From positions 186,001 to 250,000 of the forward strand of contig NZ_LKKK01000001.1 of NCBI RefSeq assembly GCF_001446935.1: a DNA stretch of 64,000 bases, written 5' to 3'. Numbering within the stretch: position 1 is the first letter of the stretch; every line of letters begins with the position of its first letter. A model generated the notes under the pieces. It ran no database searches, was not told the DNA's origin, and was given only the letters and a program-made list of their open reading frames with translations. Shown here in pieces: positions 35,118 through 44,164 of the stretch. The stretch is from Pseudomonas sp. TTU2014-080ASC (GTDB lineage Bacteria; Pseudomonadota; Gammaproteobacteria; Pseudomonadales; Pseudomonadaceae). A program made the translations under genes and the position numbers.

Positions 35118-35981
35118 ATGGCATATGACTCAGTCTTCAAGCCGGGCCTGTTCAGCGGCCAGACCATCGTGGTCACCGGTGGCGGCAGCGGCATTGGTCG
35201 CTGCGTAGCTCACGAGCTGGCCCATTTGGGCGCACACGTGGTGCTGGTAGGACGCAAACTGGAGAAGCTGGAAAACACCGCCGCAGAAATCCGTGAAGAC
35301 GGCGGTGAAGTCAGCTTCCACGCCTGCGATATCCGCGATGAAGAAGCGGTCAAGGCCATGGTCAAGGCGATCATCGCCGAGCGCGGGCAGATTCATCATC
35401 TGGTCAACAACGCCGGCGGCCAGTTCCCTGCCCCGCTGATTGGCATCAACCAGAAAGGCTTTGAAGCCGTGGTGCGTACCAATCTGGTGGGTGGCTTCCT
35501 CATCGCTAAAGAAGTGTTTATGCAAAGCATGAGCAAGCATGGCGGCAGCATCGTCAACATGCTCGCAGACATGTGGGGCGGCATGCCGGGCATGGGCCAC
35601 TCCGGTGCAGCTCGCGCCGGCATGGAGAACTTCACCAAGACCGCCGCTTACGAGTGGGGCCACGCCGGTGTGCGGGTTAACGCCGTAGCGCCGGGTTGGG
35701 TCGCCTCAAGTGGCATGGACACTTATCCGGAGTCGATGAAAACCATGATCCGCAACCTCAAGGATCACGTGCCGCTGCAGCGCATTGGCACCGAATCCGA
35801 GATTGCTGCGGCCATCGTTTTCCTGCTCTCCCCCGGCGCTAATTTCATCAGCGGCAACACCATCCGCATTGATGGTGCCGCCAGCCAGGGCACCCGTGCC
35901 TGGACCCTCGGCAAAGCGAAGAACAGCGAGTCCTATAACGGTTTCCACCGGGCCTATTTGCCTGAAGTGTTCAAGGAGTAA
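35118..35981 (+). CDS. atuB: AtuB, SDR-fold enzyme of the Atu pathway
   Basis: The ATG at 35118 with AGGA upstream gives 287 residues. The cofactor motif GGGSGIG is at about residues 22-28 and NNAG at about 102. The canonical catalytic YxxxK is absent: the aligned segment reads HSGAARAG, with serine and arginine in place of tyrosine and lysine, a pattern closer to the 2,4-dienoyl-CoA and peroxisomal enoyl-CoA reductase groups. It is thought to act on citronellol-pathway intermediates; the exact step is uncertain. The next gene begins five bases downstream. Confidence 0.88.
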   Translation: MAYDSVFKPGLFSGQTIVVTGGGSGIGRCVAHELAHLGAHVVLVGRKLEKLENTAAEIREDGGEVSFHACDIRDEEAVKAMVKAIIAERGQIHHLVNNAGGQFPAPLIGINQKGFEAVVRTNLVGGFLIAKEVFMQSMSKHGGSIVNMLADMWGGMPGMGHSGAARAGMENFTKTAAYEWGHAGVRVNAVAPGWVASSGMDTYPESMKTMIRNLKDHVPLQRIGTESEIAAAIVFLLSPGANFISGNTIRIDGAASQGTRAWTLGKAKNSESYNGFHRAYLPEVFKE

Positions 35982-35986
35982 ATCTG

Positions 35987-37603
35987 ATGCCAGTCATCCA
36001 GTCGGAAATTGACGTTCACGGCGAAGGTTTCGCCCAGAACCGTGATGCCATGCTCGCTGCAATCCAGAGCTTCCGTGAAGTCGAACAAAAGGTGTTGGAT
36101 AAGGCTAACGAAGCCAAAGCCAAGTTTGAGCGCCGTGGTCAGTTGCTGCCGCGCGAACGTCTGAACCTGCTGCTCGATCCGGGCGCGCCGTTCCTTGAGC
36201 TGTCCTCCCTGGCCGGTTACAAGCTGCACGACGATAAAGACGGCAGCATGGCCGGTGGCGGCATCATCGCCGGGATCGGCTACATCTCTGGCATCCGTTG
36301 CCTGGTGCTGGCCAACAACAGCGCCATTAAAGGCGGCACCATCTCCCCGACCGGTCTGAAGAAGTCCCTGCGTCTGCAGCAGATTGCCTTCGAGAACAAA
36401 CTGCCGGTGGTGACCCTGGCCGAGTCCGGCGGTGCCAACCTGAACTACGCCGCAGACATCTTCGTTGAAGGTGCCCGTGGCTTCGCCAACCAGGCGCGCA
36501 TGTCAGCCATGGGGCTGCCGCAAATTACGGTGGTGCACGGTTCCAGCACCGCCGGTGGTGCGTACCAGCCGGGTCTGTCTGACTACGTGGTGGTTGTACG
36601 CGGCAAGGCGAAAATGTTCCTCGCTGGCCCGCCTCTGCTGAAAGCCGCGACCGGTGAAATCGCCACTGACGAGCAACTGGGTGGCGCAGAGATGCACGCA
36701 CAGGTTGCCGGTACTGCTGAATACCTGGCTGAGAACGATGCCGACGGCGTGCGCTTGGCCCGTGAAATCCTCGGCATGCTGCCGTGGAATGCTCAACTGC
36801 CGACTCGCCCGCAGAAGACCTGGCGCGAGCCGCTGTACCCGGCTGAAGAGCTGCTGGGCATCGTGCCGAACGATGCGAAAAAGCCTTACGACGTGCGCGA
36901 AATTATCGCCCGCATCGCTGACGGCTCTGAGTTCCTCGACTTTAAAAACGAGTTCGACAGCCAGACCGTGTGCGGCCACCTTGCAATCGAAGGTCAGCCG
37001 TGCGGCTTTATCGGCAACAACGGCCCGATCACTCCGCGTGGCGCGGCCAAAGCGGCGCAGTTCATTCAGCTGTGCGAGCAGAGCAACACGCCGATTCTGT
37101 TCTTCCACAACACCACCGGCTTTATGGTCGGCACTGAGTCCGAGCAGAACGGTGTGATCAAGCACGGCTCGAAAATGATTCAGGCTGTGGCCAACGCCAC
37201 CGTACCGAAGCTGACCATCGTCGTCGGCGGCTCCTACGGTGCCGGTAACTACGCCATGTGCGGCCGTGGTCTGGACCCGCGCTTTATCTTCGCCTGGCCG
37301 AACAGCCGCACCGCCGTGATGGGTGGCGCGCAGGCCGGTAAGGTGCTGCGCATCGTCACCGAAGACAAGCATGCAAAAGAAGGCAAAGAAGCCGACCCGA
37401 AAATGCTCGACATGCTGGAGCAAGTCACTGCGCAGAAACTGGACAGCCAGTCCACCGCGCTGTACGGCACCGCCAGCCTGTGGGATGACGGCCTGATCGA
37501 CCCGCGTGACACCCGCAAACTGCTGGGCTTTTTGCTCGACATCTGCGACGAAGCCCGTGTGCGTCCGTTGAAAGCCAGCACCTTTGGTGTGGCCCGTCTG
37601 TAA
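35987..37603 (+). CDS. atuC: AtuC, geranyl-CoA carboxylase beta (carboxyltransferase) subunit
   Basis: The 538-residue protein is a biotin-dependent carboxyltransferase with two crotonase-like halves (about 60-290 and 300-530). AESGGANL and GSSTAGGAYQPG form the acyl-CoA site; FFHNTTGFMVG and GGSYGAGNYAMCGR lie in the second half. Methylcrotonyl-CoA carboxylase beta is a close relative; the atu context identifies geranyl-CoA as substrate. It carboxylates cis-geranyl-CoA to isohexenylglutaconyl-CoA with AtuF. Confidence 0.92.
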   Translation: MPVIQSEIDVHGEGFAQNRDAMLAAIQSFREVEQKVLDKANEAKAKFERRGQLLPRERLNLLLDPGAPFLELSSLAGYKLHDDKDGSMAGGGIIAGIGYISGIRCLVLANNSAIKGGTISPTGLKKSLRLQQIAFENKLPVVTLAESGGANLNYAADIFVEGARGFANQARMSAMGLPQITVVHGSSTAGGAYQPGLSDYVVVVRGKAKMFLAGPPLLKAATGEIATDEQLGGAEMHAQVAGTAEYLAENDADGVRLAREILGMLPWNAQLPTRPQKTWREPLYPAEELLGIVPNDAKKPYDVREIIARIADGSEFLDFKNEFDSQTVCGHLAIEGQPCGFIGNNGPITPRGAAKAAQFIQLCEQSNTPILFFHNTTGFMVGTESEQNGVIKHGSKMIQAVANATVPKLTIVVGGSYGAGNYAMCGRGLDPRFIFAWPNSRTAVMGGAQAGKVLRIVTEDKHAKEGKEADPKMLDMLEQVTAQKLDSQSTALYGTASLWDDGLIDPRDTRKLLGFLLDICDEARVRPLKASTFGVARL

Positions 37604-37651
37604 CCGAACCGCAGTCTCGAACTGACCAATTTGAAAGAAGGAATAACAACG

Positions 37652-38812
37652 ATGAACTTCACTCAAGAACACGAAGAACTGCGCCGCACGGTCAAAAACT
37701 TTGTCGACAAAGAGATCAACCCGTACGTCGAAGAGTGGGAAAAAGACGGCCGCTTCCCGATGCGCGAGATCTTTAAAAAGGCCGGCGATCTGGGCCTGCT
37801 GGGCATCTCCAAGCCAGAAAAATTCGGCGGTATGGGCCTGGACTACAGCTACTCCGTAGTGGCTGCTGAAGAGTTCGGCACCGCCCATTGCGGCGGCGTA
37901 CCACTGGCCATCGGCGTACAGACCGATATGTGCACCCCGGCGCTGGCCCGTTTCGGCTCCGACGCGCTGCGTGAAGAGTTCCTCACACCAGCTATCGCCG
38001 GTGACGCCATCGGCTGTATCGGTGTATCTGAAGTGGGCGCAGGCTCCGACGTGGCCGGCCTGAAAACCACTGCACGCAAAGACGGCGATGACTACATCAT
38101 CAACGGCGCAAAAATGTGGATCACCAACAGCCCGCAAGCCGACTTTATCTGCCTGCTGGCCAACACCAGCGATGACAAACCACACGTCAACAAATCCCTG
38201 ATCGTAGTACCGATGAATACGCCGGGCATCACCCTCAGCCCGCACATCGAGAAGCTCGGCATGCGCTCTTCCGAGACCGCTCAGGTGTTCTTCGATGACG
38301 TGCGCGTACCGCAACGCTACCGCATCGGCCACGAAGGCGCAGGCTTCATGATGCAGATGCTGCAGTTCCAGGAAGAGCGTCTGTTCGGTGCGGCCAACAT
38401 CATCAAAGGCCTTGAGCTGTGCGTTGATCAGACCATCGAATACACCCGCCAGCGCCACACCTTCGGCCAGCCGGTAATCGACAACCAGTACGTGCACTTC
38501 CGTCTGGCTGAGCTGCAGACCGAAATCGAAGCCCTGCGCGCACTGGTGTACCAAGCCACCGAGCTGTACATCAAAGGCCGCGACGTAACCAAGCTGGCCT
38601 CCATGGCCAAGCTGAAAGCCGGTCGTCTGGGCCGTGAAGTGACCGACAGCTGCCTGCAGTTCTGGGGCGGCATGGGCTTCACCTGGGACAACCCGATCTC
38701 CCGCGCTTACCGCGACGTGCGTCTGGTTTCCATCGGCGGCGGTGCGGACGAAATCATGCTCGGCATCATCTGCAAAATGATGGGCACCCTGCCCGGCAAG
38801 AAGAAAGGCTAA
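37652..38812 (+). CDS. atuD: AtuD, citronellyl-CoA dehydrogenase
   Basis: AAGGAA precedes the ATG at 37652; the product is 386 residues with the acyl-CoA dehydrogenase fold: CIGVSEVGAGSDVAGLKTTA for FAD/substrate contacts and LQFWGGMGFTWDNPISRAYRDVRL at the C-terminus. It oxidises citronellyl-CoA to geranyl-CoA and passes electrons to ETF, whose genes (etfBA) lie 25 kb away in this window. Position third after atuC-type genes matches P. aeruginosa. Confidence 0.92.
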   Translation: MNFTQEHEELRRTVKNFVDKEINPYVEEWEKDGRFPMREIFKKAGDLGLLGISKPEKFGGMGLDYSYSVVAAEEFGTAHCGGVPLAIGVQTDMCTPALARFGSDALREEFLTPAIAGDAIGCIGVSEVGAGSDVAGLKTTARKDGDDYIINGAKMWITNSPQADFICLLANTSDDKPHVNKSLIVVPMNTPGITLSPHIEKLGMRSSETAQVFFDDVRVPQRYRIGHEGAGFMMQMLQFQEERLFGAANIIKGLELCVDQTIEYTRQRHTFGQPVIDNQYVHFRLAELQTEIEALRALVYQATELYIKGRDVTKLASMAKLKAGRLGREVTDSCLQFWGGMGFTWDNPISRAYRDVRLVSIGGGADEIMLGIICKMMGTLPGKKKG

Positions 38813-38821
38813 GGGGCTGTG

Positions 38822-39007
38822 TGTAGGGTGGATCACGCTTCACCGATCCACCATTGAGATCGCACGGTGGATGTAAAAAGCGACGGCTGCGCGCCCCGAT
38901 CCACCCTACAGGCTGTGATGTAGGGTGGATCACGCTTCACCGATCCACCATTGAGATTGCACGGTGGATGTAAAAAGCGACGGCTGCGCGCCCCGATCCA
39001 CTCTACA
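38822..39007. repeat. Two tandem 89-bp GTAGGGTGGAT elements between atuD and atuE
   Basis: Units at 38822-38910 and 38919-39007 are separated by eight bases and differ at two positions. Each begins TGTAGGGTGGAT and ends with ATCCACCCTACA (or ATCCACTCTACA), so each unit can fold back on itself. The sequence has no open frame of note and interrupts the atu operon by 250 bases. Confidence 0.85.
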
Positions 39008-39062
39008 AAACGCCCACAGATACAGACGAAGTGCGTTAGGCGAATGATTTGAGGAGCCTGCA

Positions 39063-39860
39063 ATGGCTGAATTACCGAATTGCGAAACACTGCTGTTGAA
39101 CCTTGAGGCCGGCGTGCTGCACGTCACCCTCAACCGTCCGGACAGCCGTAACGCCATGAGCCTGGCGATGGTGCATGAGCTGCGCGCCGTGCTGGCTCAC
39201 GTTAGCCAACAGGCCGACGTGCGCGCGCTGGTACTGCGTGGCGCCGGTGGCCACTTCTGTGCCGGTGGCGACATCAAAGACATGGCCGGTGCCCGCGCCA
39301 AAGGCGGCGACGCTTACCGCGAACTGAACCGCGCCTTTGGTGCCATGCTGGAAGAGTTCCAACGTGCGCCGCTGGTGGTCATCGCCGTACTGGAAGGCGC
39401 CGTGCTGGGCGGTGGTTTCGGTCTGGCCTGCATCAGCGATATTGCCATTGCCGACAGCGCCTGCAAATTTGGTCTACCGGAGACCACCCTCGGCATTCTG
39501 CCGGCGCAAATCGCCCCCTTCGTGGTCAAGCGCGTGGGCCTGACACAGGCACGCCGTCTGGCTTTGACGGCGGCCCGTTTCAACGGTGAAGAAGCCCTGC
39601 GGCTGGGTCTGGTGCACTACTGCGAAAACAGCGACAGCGCTCTGGAGCAACGTCTGGCTGAAGTCATCGGTCAGGTTCGTCAGTGCGCGCCACAGGCCAA
39701 CGCTCTGACCAAAGCGCTGATTCTGGATACCGAAGAAGAAGCTCTGGGCAGCCTGCTGGATCGCGCTGCCGAGCAGTTTGCCGCCGCAGTGACCGGCCCG
39801 GAAGGCATCGAAGGCACCATGGCCTTTATGCAGAAACGTGCCGCCAAGTGGGCGCAATAA
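39063..39860 (+). CDS. atuE: AtuE, isohexenylglutaconyl-CoA hydratase
   Basis: A strong GAGGAG site precedes the ATG at 39063. The 265-residue protein is a crotonase with oxyanion-hole segments FCAGGDIKDM (about 65) and AVLGGGFGLA (about 112), and GLPETTLGILPAQIAP carrying the catalytic region. It hydrates the carboxylated geranyl-CoA product to 3-hydroxy-3-isohexenylglutaryl-CoA, the step between AtuC/F and the lyase. Context rather than residue differences separates it from methylglutaconyl-CoA hydratase. Confidence 0.9.
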   Translation: MAELPNCETLLLNLEAGVLHVTLNRPDSRNAMSLAMVHELRAVLAHVSQQADVRALVLRGAGGHFCAGGDIKDMAGARAKGGDAYRELNRAFGAMLEEFQRAPLVVIAVLEGAVLGGGFGLACISDIAIADSACKFGLPETTLGILPAQIAPFVVKRVGLTQARRLALTAARFNGEEALRLGLVHYCENSDSALEQRLAEVIGQVRQCAPQANALTKALILDTEEEALGSLLDRAAEQFAAAVTGPEGIEGTMAFMQKRAAKWAQ

Positions 39861-39869
39861 ACCGATAAA

Positions 39870-39904
39870 GATCGCACGGTGGATCGCTCATCCCTGATCC
39901 ACCC
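39870..39904. repeat. Partial GTGGAT repeat between atuE and atuF
   Basis: GATCGCACGGTGGATCG matches the interior of the 89-bp units upstream and is followed by TGATCCACCC. It looks like a decayed or partial copy of the same element. Confidence 0.55.
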
Positions 39905-39949
39905 ACGTAAATCCCCGCGTGGATTAGACGGCAGGAGTAGAACGATAAA

Positions 39950-41938
39950 ATGGCTGCATTCAATAAGATTCTGATTGCCAACCGCGGCGAGATCGCCTGC
40001 CGGGTAATGCGCACCGCCAAGGACCTCGGCTACCGCACCGTGGCGGTGTACTCCGAAGCCGACGCCGGGGCGCGCCACGTACAGGTTGCCGACGAGGCCG
40101 TATGCATCGGCCCGGCGCAGGTCAACCAGTCCTATCTGGTGATCGATAACATCATCGCTGCGGCGAAAAAGACCGGCGCGGATGCCATCCACCCCGGCTA
40201 CGGCTTCCTCTCGGAAAACGCTGACTTTGCCCGCGCCTGTGAGGCCGCCGGTATCGTCTTTATCGGCCCGACCGTGGAAGCGATCCACCTGATGGGCTCT
40301 AAGCGCCTGTCGAAAATCGCCATGCTCGAAGCCGGTGTGCCGTGCATTCCGGGCTACGAAGGTGCCGCGCAGGACGACGAAACCCTGATCGCCGAAGCTG
40401 GCCGCATCGGCTACCCGCTGATGATCAAAGCCAGCGCCGGTGGCGGTGGCCGCGGCATGCGTCTGGTCCACGAAGCCAGCCAGCTGCAGGAACAAATCCG
40501 CACCGCCCGCTCCGAAGCACAGAACGCCTTCGGCTCCGGCGAGCTGATTCTGGAACGCGCTGTGATCCGTCCGCGCCACGTGGAAATTCAGGTATTCGGC
40601 GACCAGCACGGCAACATCGTTTACCTCGGTGAACGTGACTGCTCCGTACAGCGCCGCCACCAGAAAGTGGTTGAAGAAGCGCCGTGCCCGGTGATGACCC
40701 CAGAGCTGCGTAAAGCCATGGGCGAAGCCGCGGTTAAAGCTGCTGCCAGCGTGAACTACGTGGGTGCCGGTACGGTGGAATTCCTGCTGGATGCCAGCGG
40801 CGAGTTCTTCTTCCTGGAAATGAACACCCGCTTGCAGGTAGAGCACCCGGTTACTGAGCTGATAACCGGGCAAGACCTGGTGGCCTGGCAAATCCGTGCT
40901 GCCGAGGGCCAGCCGCTGCCGCTGACGCAGGAGCAAATCCAGCTCACCGGCCACGCCATGGAAGTGCGTCTGTACGCTGAAGACTCCGCTAAAAACTTCC
41001 TGCCGCAAACCGGCCGCGTGCTGCGCTGGGAGCCTGAGCTACTGGATGGCGTGCGTATCGACCACGGTCTGGTGGAAGGTCAGGAAGTCACCCCGTTCTA
41101 CGACCCGATGCTGGCCAAAGTCATCGCTTACGGCGCAACCCGTGAGGACGCCCGCCGCAAGCTGGTTCGTGCCCTGGAAAACTGCGTGCTGCTGGGCGTT
41201 AACGGTAACCAGCGCTTCCTCGCTAACCTGCTGGCCAACCCGGAATTCGCTGCCGGTAACGCCACCACTGCCTTTATCGCTGAGCACTTCGCTAGCGACG
41301 AAAGCCTGACCCCGCAAGCCCCGGCAGCCAACGAACTGGCCATTGCCGCCGCCCTGCTCTATCAAGCTTCCGCCAACAGCAATGCGCACCAAGGTGGTCT
41401 GGCTGGCTGGCGCAGTGCTGGCAGCGCGCCATGGCGCTTCACCCTGAAACAGGGCGAGCAGAAGTTTACCGTCGAACTCGACGTTCTCGGCAGCGGTGCA
41501 CAAGCACATGTGCGCGCCCAAGTGGGTGAAGCACAAGTTGAGCTGAAACTGCTCAACAGCGATGACCGCTGGCTGACGCTGGAACAAGATGGCGTGCGCC
41601 GTCGTCAGGCGTACCATCTGGATGGCGACAAAGTCTGGCTGTTCGGCCACTTCGGTAATCTGGAGCTGATCGACGTCACCCACGAACCGGCCGGTGGCCA
41701 GAACGCCGCCAGCAGCGGCGCGGTGAAGGCACCGATGGATGGTGCAATCGTCGATGTGCTGGTGGAAGAAGGCGCCAAAGTCAGCAAAGGCCAGCTGCTG
41801 GTCGTGCTGGAAGCCATGAAGATGGAGCATCCGCTTAAAGCAGGCGTGGACGGCACCGTCCGCCGCGTCGGTGTGAACAAAGGCGATCAGGTTAAGAATC
41901 GCCAACTGCTGGTGGAGATCGAAGCAGACGAAGCCTGA
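39950..41938 (+). CDS. atuF: AtuF, geranyl-CoA carboxylase alpha (biotin carboxylase/BCCP) subunit
   Basis: The 662-residue protein has a biotin carboxylase module at residues 1-450 (HPGYGFLSENADFARAC; ATP grasp loop KASAGGGGRGMRLV; EMNTRLQVEHPVTE), a linker, and a biotin carboxyl carrier domain with the biotinylated lysine K624 in EAMKMEHPL. It supplies carboxybiotin to AtuC. AGGAG lies 12 bases before the start. The 3' side carries a GC hairpin and a miniature element. Confidence 0.93.
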   Translation: MAAFNKILIANRGEIACRVMRTAKDLGYRTVAVYSEADAGARHVQVADEAVCIGPAQVNQSYLVIDNIIAAAKKTGADAIHPGYGFLSENADFARACEAAGIVFIGPTVEAIHLMGSKRLSKIAMLEAGVPCIPGYEGAAQDDETLIAEAGRIGYPLMIKASAGGGGRGMRLVHEASQLQEQIRTARSEAQNAFGSGELILERAVIRPRHVEIQVFGDQHGNIVYLGERDCSVQRRHQKVVEEAPCPVMTPELRKAMGEAAVKAAASVNYVGAGTVEFLLDASGEFFFLEMNTRLQVEHPVTELITGQDLVAWQIRAAEGQPLPLTQEQIQLTGHAMEVRLYAEDSAKNFLPQTGRVLRWEPELLDGVRIDHGLVEGQEVTPFYDPMLAKVIAYGATREDARRKLVRALENCVLLGVNGNQRFLANLLANPEFAAGNATTAFIAEHFASDESLTPQAPAANELAIAAALLYQASANSNAHQGGLAGWRSAGSAPWRFTLKQGEQKFTVELDVLGSGAQAHVRAQVGEAQVELKLLNSDDRWLTLEQDGVRRRQAYHLDGDKVWLFGHFGNLELIDVTHEPAGGQNAASSGAVKAPMDGAIVDVLVEEGAKVSKGQLLVVLEAMKMEHPLKAGVDGTVRRVGVNKGDQVKNRQLLVEIEADEA

Positions 41939-41964
41939 TTCGTGAACCTCCCCGGCCCTGCCTG

Positions 41965-42006
41965 GCCCCGCCCCGGTACTGGTTTCGACCAGCGCTGCGG
42001 CGGGGC
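41965..42006 (+). terminator. Hairpin after atuF
   Basis: GCCCCGCC (41965-41972) and GGCGGGGC (41999-42006) form a perfect 8-bp stem with a 26-base loop, followed by tgtttcgttt. It may reduce read-through into atuG. Confidence 0.5.
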
Positions 42007-42038
42007 TGTTTCGTTTAACCGCATACCTTTGCAGGAAA

Positions 42039-42169
42039 CTTCTAAAAACGTAGGCAAGGCAGTCAACACAAGGCAAAAACAGGCGAAAAAGCGCAGTTTA
42101 CGTGGTGTAAATGAGCATTTTGAGCGTGTTTTTAACGCAGTGATGGCAACGTAGGTAGTTTTTAGAGGT
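42039..42169. mobile_element. 131-bp miniature inverted-repeat element between atuF and atuG
   Basis: The ends CTTCTAAAAAC and GTTTTTAGAGG are terminal inverted repeats with one mismatch, and near them GTAGGC and GCAACGTAGG repeat in the same sense. No coding sequence is present. The layout fits a non-autonomous element of the kind scattered in Pseudomonas chromosomes. Confidence 0.65.
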
Positions 42170-42224
42170 GCCCTGATGTTGGTTTGACCCATCGCGTAAA
42201 CAATAAAAAGCACCGGAGGCTTAT

Positions 42225-43046
42225 ATGTCACTGCAAGGTAAAACCCTGTTTATCACCGGAGCCAGTCGCGGCATTGGCCGTGAAATCGCCCTTAAGGCAG
42301 CCGCTGATGGCGCCAATATCGTAATCGCCGCCAAGAGCGCCGAAGCCCATCCGAAACTGGCCGGCACCATCCACTCTGTCGCAGCCGAAGTGGAAGCCGC
42401 AGGCGGCAAAGCGCTGGCCATCCAACTCGATGTTCGCGATGAAGAAGCCGTGCGCGCCGCCATGGCCAAGGCCGCCGAGCACTTTGGTGGAATTGATGCG
42501 CTGATCAACAACGCCGGGGCCATCAAACTGGTGGGCGTGGAAAAGCTCGAACCCAAGCGCTTTGACCTGATGTACCAGATCAACACCCGCGCCGTGATGG
42601 TCTGCAGCCAGGCCGCGTTGCCCTATCTCAAGCAAAGCGGCGGACACATCATCAACCTCTCCCCGCCCCTGAACCTCGATCCTAAATGGTTCGCCCAGTA
42701 CGGCCCTTACACCGTGACCAAGTACGGCATGAGCATGCTGACCTTGGGCATGAGTGAGGAATTCAAGAAGCACGGCGTAAGTGTCAACTCGCTGTGGCCG
42801 CGCACGGTGATTGCCACAGCGGCCATTGAGTTCGAGTTGGGGGGGCCACAAGTTTTCAAAAATGCCCGCACGCCGGCGATCATGGCCGATGCGGCTTACG
42901 CCATCTTGAGCACCAGCGGCCGCAGCCTGACAGGCCGCCTGCTGATCGATGATGAAATCCTCGCAGAGCAAGGCGTCACCGACTTCGACCAATACCGCTA
43001 CGACCCAAATGGCGGTGAGCTGATGACGGATTTGTTTGTGGAGTAA
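42225..43046 (+). CDS. atuG: AtuG, short-chain dehydrogenase
   Basis: CGGAGG precedes the ATG at 42225. The 273-residue protein has the cofactor motif GASRGIG near residue 12, NNAG near 97, and an intact YxxxK (YTVTK) in the SPPLNLDPKWFAQYGPY region typical of the HSDL2-like SDR group. A role in oxidising the terpene alcohol or aldehyde side is likely, but the reaction is not proven. Unlike AtuB it has the complete active site. AtuH does not follow directly. Confidence 0.88.
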   Translation: MSLQGKTLFITGASRGIGREIALKAAADGANIVIAAKSAEAHPKLAGTIHSVAAEVEAAGGKALAIQLDVRDEEAVRAAMAKAAEHFGGIDALINNAGAIKLVGVEKLEPKRFDLMYQINTRAVMVCSQAALPYLKQSGGHIINLSPPLNLDPKWFAQYGPYTVTKYGMSMLTLGMSEEFKKHGVSVNSLWPRTVIATAAIEFELGGPQVFKNARTPAIMADAAYAILSTSGRSLTGRLLIDDEILAEQGVTDFDQYRYDPNGGELMTDLFVE

Positions 43047-43123
43047 ACGCGTTAGCCAATTGCGCAGTCTGCCCTTGCAGGGTTTATCTCTTGCAAGAGC
43101 AGACCGCCCAAGCGGGCAATGAC

Positions 43124-44164
43124 TCAGTAGTAAACCACCTGGACCACCATCATTGCTTCAAATGGTCCCTCCTCAATATCTGCTGCTATCGGCACCATTG
43201 TTGCTGTAAATGGGACGATAATTTGCGGCTGGTTCGGTTCAAACTTGGCCAAAGGGAAAGGCTCGTTAAATGGAACCAGGTTGTTCAGTTGATCCCGGAT
43301 TTGTATACCGAACTTGCTGTTTGCTGCCGGCAACATCATGTAATCGCCGTCTTTATAAGACGTCACAAAGGTCGCACCAATATTGATGGCAGTTTCGCAA
43401 ACCTTGTTTAACTCCAGAGTGAAACTTCTGGTTGGTGCTGGCGGTGAAAAACCTGTGGTGGTGGTTTGCACCGTTCCGAAGTTGACAGTTCCCGGTTCCG
43501 GTTTAGCCGTAACATCAACGACGCAGTCTGTGCCGGTAATATTTTGCAAACCCCGCAGTTGGTAACGGAAGTTTCCGTGTGGGTTTGACGGGCCATCATA
43601 CAAACCATACTTCCCATCTAACTGGAAAACGTCGTACGTATCTTGAGTCGGTGTTTTCAGTGGTTCCAATCCGCGCTTACGAATCACGACCTGAAACGTA
43701 ATATTGGCCCGCACCAAAGTGCATTGCTTCATCGCCGGATAGGTAACCGTCCATGGGCAGGCGTGTGAGGTATAACCGGTATAGACACCGTCAGAAGGAT
43801 ACGAACTCCAGTCGCCATCCCAGTTTGTTCGGCCTTTGTAGACCAGACCAAACTCAATCCCCCAGGCAGGGGAATAAATGCCCGAAGGGTTTCCGTAGAA
43901 ATAGATGGGATCGTCTTCACCAGGATATGAATCAGGGTGTTTCCAGCATTCGGCTGGAACCGTGTGTGTGCGTGATCGCCAAATAATGGTGCCATCAGGG
44001 ACCGTCGCGGGCACTGATACCGGGCCAATATCCTCAGTCAGATAAGAGTCGCCTGTGATTGACTTGCAATGCAAAGCCCATGACGGAACGGAGAACGAAA
44101 GCAACAGTGCAAACAGCCCAAGCATTGACCAGAAGTGGCTATTGGAGGTGTCCCTGGGCTTCAT
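43124..44164 (-). CDS. Fimbrial tip adhesin of a chaperone-usher operon
   Basis: The ATG at 44164 overlaps the chaperone stop (ATGA), giving 346 residues. A signal peptide (LFALLLSFSVPSWA) is followed by an N-terminal lectin-like part with several cysteines (about 30-200) and a C-terminal pilin domain (about 215-346) ending FEAMMVVQVVYY, the donor-strand acceptor pattern with penultimate tyrosine. It is the last gene of the operon and larger than the pilin, typical of a two-domain adhesin. The receptor is unknown. Confidence 0.85.
   Translation of the reverse strand: MKPRDTSNSHFWSMLGLFALLLSFSVPSWALHCKSITGDSYLTEDIGPVSVPATVPDGTIIWRSRTHTVPAECWKHPDSYPGEDDPIYFYGNPSGIYSPAWGIEFGLVYKGRTNWDGDWSSYPSDGVYTGYTSHACPWTVTYPAMKQCTLVRANITFQVVIRKRGLEPLKTPTQDTYDVFQLDGKYGLYDGPSNPHGNFRYQLRGLQNITGTDCVVDVTAKPEPGTVNFGTVQTTTTGFSPPAPTRSFTLELNKVCETAINIGATFVTSYKDGDYMMLPAANSKFGIQIRDQLNNLVPFNEPFPLAKFEPNQPQIIVPFTATMVPIAADIEEGPFEAMMVVQVVYY

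Noticed and set aside
35987..37603. Methylcrotonyl-CoA carboxylase beta subunit (LiuB) instead of AtuC
   Set aside because: The sequences are close relatives, but the position between atuB and atuD with atuR and atuA upstream fits geranyl-CoA carboxylase.
36503..38836. A 777-codon open frame on the minus strand across atuC and atuD
   Set aside because: It is antisense to two well-conserved genes, has no ribosome binding site or recognisable domain, and results from codon bias in GC-rich coding sequence.
38822..39007. CRISPR-like tandem repeat
   Set aside because: There are only two 89-bp units with an eight-base spacer, each internally self-complementary, and no cas genes; it is an intergenic repeat element.
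39680..41008. A 442-codon minus-strand frame over atuF and atuE
   Set aside because: It is antisense to enzymes with intact motifs and has no homology signs of its own. The same applies to the frames at 33603-34889, 15124-16203 and 21947-22942.
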